64,000 nt of DNA from Diplocarpon mali. Taxonomy: Eukaryota; Ascomycota; Leotiomycetes; Helotiales; Drepanopezizaceae. A program made the translations under genes and the position numbers. Positions within the stretch are counted from its first letter, which is position 1, and every line of letters begins with the position of its first letter. The notes beneath the pieces are model-generated. The model saw only the letters and a list, made by a program, of their open reading frames with translations. It was not told the origin of the DNA and searched no databases. Location: the NCBI GenBank assembly GCA_024741835.1, contig JAENRP010000080.1:1-64000 (forward strand), written 5' to 3'. Shown piece after piece: positions 47,372-56,800 of the stretch.

Positions 47372-47670
47372 TATAGGTTCTATACTAGTAATTAATATTT
47401 ATATAAATATAGTTGAGTACTTATTATTAAAAAGAATCTATTATAATATCTGTCTATCTCTATATAATTGAGATAGTACCTTTATACCTCTAAATGTCCT
47501 CCCTCTTATAATCCCTCCTAGCTGTATATAGATATCCTTCTAAGGTCCTCTGGCTAAATAGCCGTCCGAAATGCATACGAAACCCCTTATATCGCATATG
47601 GTACAGCTGTATAGGATAACCCTAGGAATAAGGGCAGGTTGCCTCTTGCACAGGAATCTGCGTACTAACA
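47372..47670 (-). repeat. 5' LTR of copia A2
   Basis: 299 bases. The outer end (right) keeps gcacaggaatctgcg and accatatgcgatat-type CpA/TpG steps. The inner end is A/T only. Confidence 0.9.
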
Positions 47671-47675
47671 AATAG

Positions 47676-50440
47676 GCCGATATTATAAAGGTATATTACT
47701 ATTAGTACGGCTTTAGGCCATAGGTACTCCAAGAGGTTAGTAGAGATAAGTATAATAAGTGCCTTTTTAATAATCTCTACTCCCGCTCTCTTAGAAGCTC
47801 TATTTGGTTTATAAGTATAAGATAGAGTGACTTCTACCTTTATGCCTTTAGCTTTATACTACTCTTTATATTTCGATGCTCCTTATAAGAGAAACACTAA
47901 GGTATTATTATCGCTCCTTAGAATATATAGGAAGAGGTAGTAATAGCGCTTTACTTATACTTCAAAAGATTAAAGAGCTTTTAAAACTAGCGTTAGGGAC
48001 TTATAAAGTAGAGTATATTTAAATAACTTCCTATTAAATTTATCCTTAATTAGGAGAAGCCAGCTTTCTAAGGAGAGGCTTAATATACTATAGTCAAATA
48101 GGTCTTAGGAGCATCTAAAGAACGGTCTTAAAGCCTTAAAATCTGACTCTCTCCTAGAAGGCTTTTGCTTAGCTTTTACTTAAGCGCAAGCTTTATAATT
48201 GATTTATAGCTTCCCTTTAATCTTTACTCCCCTTGCGTTTAGTATAAGCTTCTTAAGCGCCTCTGCTCTTAAATAGCCTGATCGAAGGTGCTAAATATCT
48301 GCCGAATCGTTTTTAGCTCTTAGGAATACGCTACTCCTTAAGGGTTTATATTAGCTTTGCAGATGCTATTATAAAGTAGGGAAAGCTAGGCAGGTTGGTT
48401 AAGTATAGTATAATAAGTTAGGAGCATTATAAAAGTTGATAGGCTTATATTTAAATACTATAACGTTCGACTTACGCTTTAGCTGCTTTATAATTATATT
48501 ATTATCTGCTATACCCCTTCGGAGCGTTGCGTCTAGGCCTATATATTATACCTTAGCCTTCTTTAAAAGAGGCTTTAAAATAATATTAATATTAAACCTA
48601 TCTATAAGCGCTATGTTCCTAAGCTCTAAGTCTCCTCTATTAGTAAGAACCCCTTTTATCAGATATATACCCCTTCCCTTTATTAGTAGACTTAAGCTTC
48701 CTACTTTTATATAGTCCTAGGGATATGCGATTTTTAATAATCTAGGAATTAAAAGCTCCTTTCGATTAATAAGGTGCGTCGCAGCGCAGTTGTTAAGTAG
48801 GGTTGTATTTAAGAGAGCATAGGGAGCTCTAAGGGTAGAGTATATTCCTAAGGTAAAGTCTTTAAAGAGAGCTAGATCTAAGAGGGCGGTAATAATCTTA
48901 GATTTGCCGCTTTTTAAAGCTTCGGCAGATATTCTTTCCTTGAATTGATCTATAGGAGCTTATTTAATATAAGAGAGCTTAGCTTAAAGCTCTTTCTATT
49001 CTAAGGAAGTAAGGTTTTCACGCGTTCTTTTAACCTTATTATAGCTAGAGAGGTTTTAAAGCGTACCTTCCTTAGCGCTAATTAAGGCGTATTTCAGCCT
49101 ATTATACTCCTTTAGATTTTAGAAGTGATTTTTAACCTAAGGGTAAAGGCACTTTTTAACGCTTCCCTTAAGAGTCTTCTTTACCTTACCTTTACTTAGT
49201 ACTCTTAAATTAGTATAATCGCCTACTCCTTTAAGTGAGGCGTATACTCTAAGGGTTACCTTTAATAAAGAGCTTGCAAGGCTTTGCTCTATTAAGCTTA
49301 AGAACCAATTAATATAATAGACTATATCTTTTCTATACTCCAGACCTAGCTTATTATCTCTAATAAGCTTTGCTTAGATCTGCTAAGACTAAGTAAGAGC
49401 CTAGCAGTAAATCGACTATAGAAACTTTGTAATCGTAAGAGAGCCTTAAACCTTTAGGATTCTATATATTTATACTTCCTAGTAGATCTCCCTAAAGCTA
49501 GTAAGCTAGGTCTTCAGTTCTACTTTACTACTCCTTATTTTAAAGAGCTTATTATTATAGTCTTCCCGAATTGACTCTATTATACTAACCTTAAAGGGGG
49601 CTAGTTCCCTACGCAAGTGCTCCACGATCTATTGAATTAATAGTTTCCCTACTTCCTTATAGTTATATTATATTGCTTAAAGTAATATAGGGTATACTAT
49701 CTTAGTAATCCAATAGTATAATTGAGTATAAAAGCTCCTATTCCTTTTCTACATTTCTACTATAAGATTGTATTGTATTACTACCATTTTATACTCTAGC
49801 TCTATATCTTTAGCTATTGTCTTCGCAGGTAGTAGTAGAGCTAGCATTTATTAATCAATAGCTTCCTACTATTAGTATAACTTATAGTAGCTTTGCAATA
49901 CTCTCTAGTCCCGTCCTTTTATAATTTTTTTAAGCTGCAGCAGTTCTATTTCTAGATCTAGTAGATATAAAGCTTCGTTCTTATAAAGTAGAGCTTAGTT
50001 TCCCATCTCTATAGTATATAGTTTAAGGTTATTAACCTATCTTAGCTTCTCTATATACTTCTAAAGGCGTAGAAATTCGGCTTAAAACTCTAGCTTAGCG
50101 TACCAAATGCGCTATAACTTCCTATCCTAAAGTATAATTCCATTAAAGCTAAGCTCTTAAGCTTCTTTTTATTAGTATTCGCTTATATTAACTAAGATAG
50201 TAGGGAGTATAGTATTAGTTGGCTAAGAGCGTTAGAACGTCGAGTTAGGTCGTATAACGCGTATAAGTAAAGGAGAATAGATGAAAAATAGTAGTGAAAC
50301 CTCTTTAAGAAGTCTCTAAATATAGTAGATTTTTAATCATTTGCTTTTAAGAGTCGCGAATAGTGCTAATAACTATCGTTCTGTATTTAGAGGTAGATTC
50401 TCAGTAGTAGCAGAAGCTTATAAAATTCTACTCTAACTAT
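47676..50440 (-). mobile_element. Copia C, first fragment: gag, protease and integrase N-terminal part, RIP-degraded
   Basis: Minus strand: protease-like LLNNCAATHLINRKELLIP (about 48,810-48,750), integrase segments TLVFLL, KVEVTLSYTYKPNRASKRAG, and LLEYLWPKAVLIVIYLYNIG (47,930-47,680), with RIP-type stops. The last matches the copia integrase pattern YTPxQNGVAERAG...LWPEA...YLxNR. Upstream sequence to about 50,440 is probably gag, but no motif was recognised. The 5' LTR was not found. It resembles copia B more than copia A in the protease motif. A 92-codon plus-strand frame at 48,436-48,714 is a shadow. Confidence 0.75.
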
Positions 50441-50576
50441 ATATCTGAGCTCCCTTTATAGAAGTGCTCCGTGGCCACTTCAGGGGTACATTACATAAGC
50501 CAGTCCTCAGATGCCTCAGTGCCTGAGGCTCCTTATGGCGCAACACTATGCCTAAGCAAGAAGGTTCTGTATCCGT
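50441..50576. other. Boundary between the RIP-mutated block and gene-rich DNA
   Basis: Within about 50 bases composition changes from A/T runs with almost no CpA to balanced sequence (gtgctccgtggccacttcag onward). No repeat or gene is seen; it is the 3' flank of the hydrolase gene. Confidence 0.7.
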
Positions 50577-51598
50577 TCAAGAGAACCACTTGGTAAAAAA
50601 ATCAATGGCTTGGACCTCAGCTTGGTCTGCCCACTTGCGTTGCAATCCATCTTTGTCGGGTACAGCGCGAACAGCGAATCCATGCTTGGCGCCTGGCATG
50701 ACTAAAACCTCATGATCGCCCTTCTTCTTGACCTCCAAGATCTCCTTCATCTGTCTGATCAAAGGGCTAGACATTGCCATATCATTATCTCCAACCGCAA
50801 CGCTGATTGGGATCATTACGGCTTCCGCGTCGTACGGGATCTTGACGAACGATGGGTGCGCAGTGAACGCGCAGTCGATCAATGCCTCTAGAGGCTTGCT
50901 GACGGCGGATGTTTGACTTTGGTGCCGCTGGACTCGGGACGAGGGGGTGTCTTGAGCAAGCAGGAAGGTGTATTGGCCACCCCAGCAGAAGCCACAGACC
51001 CCGATTTTAAGGTTGGTGGAAGGGAAAGGCGGCGCAGCAGTACGTAGGTTTTTGAAGAACTTCAGGATGCGAGGTCTGCAGACGGAGGACCGGGTGGTCA
51101 CGAGCCATGGGATGGCATGATACATTGCTTGGACTGCGTAGAGGGGCTTATAAAAGAGGGTGGTAAGGAGAGAGGCGGGGGACATCAGTTTCTCCATGAT
51201 GAGCAAGCAGGTAGGAGACATTGCATGGCCTGTAAAGTTGTGAGCAGTTTCCAATTGATACACTTTTTTGAAGAGGTTTCAGGTCTCTCTTTTTGCAGTT
51301 GAAATTTGAACGTCAAGTGACGACACGCATACGTCTTGACAAGGGGGAGCATACCATGCATGAAATCTGGACAATAGACTAGAAACTCTCCCTTCTTCGC
51401 GTAAGCATCACACAGGAGACGGTTGTTGACGAAACCCCAGCCGAATGCATCGGTGATCATGACCACAACTCCTTTCGGTGTAACTCCAGCTTCTGGGTAC
51501 GCAACATAGGTCTGGATGCTATGAATAGTGGTCGTTTTTCCGGTCGGCGTACCTGTAGCTAGACTTCCGCTGAAACAATCAGCGCATGGCCCTGCCAT
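50577..51598 (-). CDS. Dienelactone hydrolase family protein
   Basis: Alpha/beta-hydrolase of the dienelactone hydrolase (carboxymethylenebutenolidase-like) family, likely cytosolic; natural substrate unknown. Spliced model: exons 51,598-51,355 and 51,229-50,577 with a 125-base GT-AG intron, giving 298 residues in frame. The junction restores DFMHG-HAMSP, typical of the family. Landmarks: N-terminal CADCFSG...GTPTGK, nucleophile Cys163 in GFCWGG (G-x-C-x-G-G), acid Asp229 or Asp231 in VGDNDMAM, and His264 in GAKHGF. Length and triad are normal for fungal members, so the gene should be functional. It is the first gene after the transposon block, and its stop is within about 140 bases of it. 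The next gene is divergent. Confidence 0.9.
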
Positions 51599-52590
51599 CT
51601 TCTCTGGTTATCAAGAACCAATTTTATGGTGGTAGAGTATATGCCTGGATGAATAGATGCAGAAGAAGAAAAATGGAATTGAAAGAGTGGTGTTGAAGAA
51701 AAACTCTTGAGAGAGAGACGGAGACGATCGGCGGAGCTAAGCTTTTTGATCGACGCAGGGGTCACCCGTGTCGCAGCTGCAATTAAGCCTCAAGATCTAC
51801 CTCTGATTTGTAGTTTGGTCTGTTTGCTCCAAGAACGTTGTGCATGTCACCGCGTCTGGAGTCACAAATGAGGGGTTTCCTGTCGCTGGCGGTAGGACAG
51901 ACAGCTATTCAGTGATATGATTCGATGGGACTGAGATGCCGGGATCTCTGTGGTGAGGTACTAGATCTTGACTTGAGGAAAAGCGAGCGCGAGGCTTTGA
52001 CGCAACAACTTCATTTTGTCTTGAACCGATAGGAGATAATGTTATGCGAAGTCATTTCTGTGTTATTAAGTCTATCTCTCTCTATGTTTACTTTAGCTGT
52101 ATCTCAATGTCAAAGCTAAGGAATGGCATCAAAATCAATCCTGGACTTGCGAGTTCGCCTCAACGCTATCGCTTGTTACTATTGTTGCTGGCCTCCAACA
52201 AAACAACCCGAGGTAAAACGACATTTGCCTTCCTGGACGCTGACTATGATATGGGCAACATTAAAATTGGCTCTTGGTAATGAGCAGGAATAGCCCACCA
52301 CCAAGTTCGCGGGCGTTTCCCCCCCGTGACTTTAGCAACATTAAATTTAGTGAGGTTTAACCGAAAACAGGATGAGTGAAGGTAAACATACGGGAGGCTA
52401 GACTACCACCACAATATTAGTCCCCGCGTATTATCAACGGAACCTTGAAGTTGAGAATTGAGTATGTGAGTTTCGAACGCCCTAGAGTCTCTCCCATCCC
52501 TGACAGCTTTCTTCAATCCAAAGACACCACATATCCTAATTACACAAATCTCGCATCACAATTTCAGCAATTAACCGACCAGATACCACA
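51599..52590. other. Shared upstream region of two divergent genes
   Basis: About 1 kb between the hydrolase start and the proline-rich gene start. Balanced composition, some short open frames (for example 52,044-52,280, 78 codons) without protein-like features. No RNA gene or repeat seen. Confidence 0.5.
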
Positions 52591-53374
52591 ATGGAGTACT
52601 CCCTGCCGAAAAACGGAATAGCACGCGAAAATGCAGCAGGCACAGGGCTGGCCCGGTCAACAGCAAATGCCCAGTCATTTGCTGGTTCCTTAAACGCTGG
52701 ACAAGCCCCAAGCTTCGACTTCACAAAAGCTCCAACTCCAGCTCCAGCTCCATCTTCAAATCAAGAATGGCATTCCACCCTTCTTCAGCACGGTGGCCCT
52801 TATCCTCCTCGACCTCGACCTCGACCTCGACCTCGACCTCGACCTCAAGCTCCAGCTCCAGCTCCAGCTCCAGCTCCAGCTCCAGCTCCAGCTTCAAACC
52901 AGCAATGGCACTCTACTCTTTCCCAGCACCGTGGTCCTCCTCCCTCTCAGCCTCAACCTCCAATTCCGGCTGCTACTTTACCACCACAACCCAAGTGGTT
53001 CTCCCATCCCAATCAATAGCACCAGCACCAGCAGCTCCAGCAGCTCCGGCGACCCCTTGAGACGACTGCAAGGGAGGAGCAGCTCCGACCTACCTTCAGC
53101 TTGACAATTTTCTCCCCCAGTTGCCGAAACGGTATCTGTGTTCATGAAGGACCAGATTCTGGGCTTCTTGGAGAAGTTGAGGAATACTTACCTCGAGCAT
53201 TATGACAGGGAGACGAAGAAAAGATGTTGGTACGGAATGGATTGTCAAACGGACGACGAGTACGCTGCAGGGGACCACCTTGACCGGTATATCCTGGGAC
53301 ACTCTGTAAGTCCAGTAGCCTTTTAAAGGCACAAGTTGGTTTTCGGACACTGGCTGATGTTTGAATAGTCTTAA
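52591..53374 (+). CDS. Proline-rich protein with a downstream Cys/His motif (gene model uncertain)
   Basis: ATG at 52,591 in a good context (cacaATGG) opens a frame to 53,019 with a duplicated element SNQEWHSTL...QH-G (once SNQ-Q) around Arg-Pro and Ala-Pro dipeptide runs. A second coding segment (53,121-53,305) reads AETVSVFMKDQILGFLEKLR and then RCWYGMDCQTDDEYAAGDH with a later H. C-x5-C followed by His residues recalls PBZ-type poly(ADP-ribose)-binding zinc fingers, with longer loops. It has a cccccag acceptor before it and a gtaagt donor after it. A 63-base intron then leads to TCT TAA at 53,369-53,374. The link between the first frame and the second segment needs a weak donor near 52,930, so they may be one spliced gene or two. 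Function unknown. Confidence 0.45.
52807..52842 (+). repeat. CCTCGA hexanucleotide repeat
   Basis: Six tandem copies, encoding Arg-Pro repeats in the proline-rich gene. Six-base units keep the frame when the number of copies changes. Confidence 0.9.
52849..52890 (+). repeat. GCTCCA hexanucleotide repeat
   Basis: Seven tandem copies next to the CCTCGA array, encoding Ala-Pro repeats. All three plus-strand frames are open here, which is why overlapping frames appear in this gene. Confidence 0.9.
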
Positions 53375-53822
53375 AAGAGTAGCGGACTTCCATGAGCGTA
53401 TCCTTCAAAGAGGTCTCGGACTCTGAACATGGCGATCACGGCGGTTGCCTCAGACCGGTGTTCGCCGGTTCATCAAATTGATGGTTCATTGACAGGGCCG
53501 CAGGCATTTATTCCCGGTTGGATACTTCTTCATGCATCCCCACTGCCATTAATGATCATAATTACCGCCAGCTGAAGGAAGAGGGAGCTGCTTTATGACT
53601 GTCGTCGGAGGAGAAGGGAGCGGGAATGGTTTTGTTTTTAAATTTCTTTATTTGTTTCTGGCGATTGAATCTCGCATGGCTACTTTAAGGTTGACCAAAA
53701 GTGGGTAATCATTTTCACGTGATTCTCGCGTCACACATTGCTGGGCGCGTTTTCTATTTCTTCCCTCCCAACTTCCCCCCTCTACACTAAATTCAACACC
53801 GTCAACCACGGATACCTACACA
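53375..53822. other. Intergenic region upstream of the large acidic protein gene
   Basis: Holds the promoter of the gene starting at 53,823. Apart from the TCACGTGA site nothing is recognisable. Confidence 0.5.
53715..53722. promoter_or_regulatory. TCACGTGA palindrome (E-box)
   Basis: Perfect 8-base CACGTG-centred palindrome about 100 bases before the start codon at 53,823. bHLH factors of the Cbf1/Pho4/SREBP type bind such sites. The link to this gene is inferred from position only. Confidence 0.4.
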
Positions 53823-56800
53823 ATGCGGATACGAGTCACCGTTCGGCGCCATGGCCTTCCAGATACGCCTATAATCTGGTCTATCGACACGAATGCATCT
53901 CCCACAGTCTATCAACTACTTGAACAAATCAACGACATCGTACCGATCGAGACGGATGGACAATGGGGTCTAGAGGATTACGCGGTGGAATTGAAGGGAG
54001 TAAATGGTACCAACTACGAGTGTCTTCACTTTCAACCTGTTACTAGCGTAATAAAAGAAGAAGACGAAGTTATGTTCGTTTATCATGCCTCTTTCGCTTT
54101 GTGACATTGATCAAATGAAACTGACTCGACTCGACTGCCCAGTATCCGTCCGCTCCTCACACAAGACCTCAGGGTGCGCCGAATTTCTGGCAGACATCAG
54201 ATCTCGGACGACGGTAAGCGCCTTTACGATGGCCTCGCTCTGGGCAGACCGTTCCTCCGGGTACCGGCCAGCCGGCCGGCTGTCAACATACCTCCCCGAA
54301 AGAAGAGGAGGGTCGCATACAACGACGATGAAGACGATGATAAAGCTTTCGCTCCGCTTATGGAAGCCGAAGATCCTGATAGTGAAGAACCTCAACAGAC
54401 GCTTACAGAGGCAGACCTTGACGAGGATGATTCAGAAGATGACGATGACTTTGCACCCGGGGAAGACAGCGATGCGTCCGAGGAGGACAGCAATTCGATT
54501 GAAGAGGATCATAACCAGCAGCGAGTTGTGTGTACTGATTCGGAGGACACTGGTTCGAAGGAAGACGAAGATTTTGCACCCGAAGGAAAGTATGTAGACG
54601 AGGATGATAAGAGCAAGCAATTGGTTGTGCACGTTGGATTTGATAATGCTGGCTCCCAGTCTGACCAGACCGGGACCAGTGCTCGAGAAGGTGAAGGCTC
54701 TGACACCCAAATTGTCACTACGGAGATTGAGTCTCTTCCAGCATCTGCTGTGGAACCTGACAACATCGATAACCTTGATGAGCCTGCCCTTGTTGGAATC
54801 GCAGATGCGAACACTCGAAAAAAGATTCGTAAGTTGCATTCGGCCTTTCCTGATGCTCATCTCGCCGTTTGCAAGTACATCCTACAAGGCAAGGGGGTAG
54901 ATGGTGATATGGGTGAAGCATATGAAGTCCTAGCTCGAGGGTTTTTCCCTACGAAACCTAAAATTGAGATTACTGAGACTCGAGAAGACCAGAATGAGCT
55001 ACCAGTACGGAAAGGTCGTTCAAATCGAAGATCAAAGTCTAAGTCTGGGCCTCCTACAGTTGGGCCAGAAAGTTTAGAAAGCATTGATGTCGACGCACAC
55101 GACAGTCTGAACCCTGTCATTGAACACTACGATCAGAATGGACTCCCGCCAGGATCCATCGGCTCAGGAAATGCACTATCCTTCATGGCAGAAGTTGCGG
55201 CAAGCTCGCCAGGTCCTCGCCCGTCATTACGTGGATCAACTCTACCCCCCAATGGCAGGAGTATAAAATTCGCCGAGGAAGATTTGCCCCACGGCCTTAC
55301 TTCGACTCCGTGCATCGATAGGGAGCCTCGAGAATCCAATTCGAGCGAAGATGACAGTGATAGTAGCGATGATTCGAGCAACGAGGATGACTCAAGTAGT
55401 AGTGACGACAGTGGCTCATCCTCTGACGATGCCGACGAGGAAATGGCCGATGCCGTGGAGAATCGGTCATCTTCAGAGGGCAGCAGTGATAGCAGCAGTG
55501 ACTCTTCGAGCGAAGACGAATCCCCGGAGCAGGAGTCCAGTAAACCACCCCCAAAGACCAGACTCAGAGTACAGGAGGGCCAAGGGAAGAACGCCACGCA
55601 CAGAAGGAATACGCGGAGGAGGAATATGAACATATTGAAGAGGTACAAGGAAAAGGGTATACTGCCAGCCGGTACAACCTTGGCAGAACTCTCGAAGCTT
55701 AAGCATTTGAATGCCGAAACATCGTCAGAGGATGCTCACGCTGCTTTGGAAAAATTGAGAGCTCAACAGATGTCTGCTGAAGCGGACGGAGAATCCGAGA
55801 AGGCGTCATCTGGGGCCGCAGATATCAAACATAATGCCACACGGGAAGAATTTGAACTTCGTAGACGAGCGCTTCTCGCCTCTCTATCCAATGGTGGTGT
55901 TGAGGTCGGCTCAGAGTCAGCAAAGAAACAGCGGAAGTCACCAAAGCCTGTCCAAATGCCCATAGCGGCGACAGAATCTCCGTTAGATCCAGTGAGAGGA
56001 GCTATCGAAGTCCAGCAGGCAAAGCTCTCCATATCTGCTGGCTTGGATAACTCAAATTCAACCGTGGTTTCGAAAGATATACAGTCCTTCACATCAAACT
56101 TGACCGATAACAAGGCTCCAGAGGCGGAAAAAACTAGGCCAACGGCTCCCGGGGCACCTCCAGACACCGATATGCCCATCCAACGCCCCAAACCTCAACC
56201 GGCTACTACCAGCTCAAGCCAAACGACACTTCGACGTCCTAAATTTGACCTTGGTGCTGGCAGAAGAATGTTATTTGGCGCGTTAGGGTTTAAAGCTCCA
56301 AAGACCAAGAAGGACGAGGAGAAACTCAAGCAGGATCTCATGAAGGATGTCAAGCCTCTTACCACTCCCAAGCTCGTAGAAGAACCAGGAGAAATTGAGG
56401 ATGTTGTGCAGGACGAGGATCCAGAAGCTTGGAGGATGAAAATCTCTTACCGAGCCGTGGAATGCGTACAAGAAGACGTCGAGTTGAGCGAGCCACCTTT
56501 TCCGTTCGTTCAACGATGGGATCCTCGGCAAAGGTGGACCCAGAAAGGTAAAAGGAAGGGGAACCAACGAGATGATGCTCAGTATCACTATGAAGATAAT
56601 CGCGCGTCAAAGAAGCAAAAAAATCGCAAGGGAAAAAACAGCTCCGCAGAGGAGCAGGAGTATCTAGAGGCATCCTACGAATCAAGCTATCAAGAAGAAG
56701 GCTGTATGGCTTCGCAGTTTGATGAATCAATGCCAGCACAAGATCCGCACTTTAATGTTGACCAAGATTTCAGTCAACAGTTTATGAACGACGTCCAATC

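Larger units (their letters stand above)
36614..47670 (-). mobile_element. Copia A2: inverted second copy of the copia A family, carrying two nested insertions
   Basis: Minus-strand element with 299-base LTRs at 47,372-47,670 (5') and 36,614-36,912 (3'), flanked by the TSD aatag (36,609-36,613 and 47,671-47,675). It is collinear with copia A1 (7,792-15,811) throughout, apart from gypsy A2 at 37,013-39,806 and a solo LTR at 41,749-41,947, both with their own TSDs. Removing these leaves about 8.0 kb, the length of copia A1. RIP-type stops interrupt all frames. Confidence 0.92.

Noticed and set aside
1..50440. CRISPR array, rRNA, tRNA genes or a biosynthetic cluster
   Set aside because: No regularly spaced identical repeats, no tRNA B-box-like or rRNA sequence, and no host coding sequence recognised in the AT-rich block.
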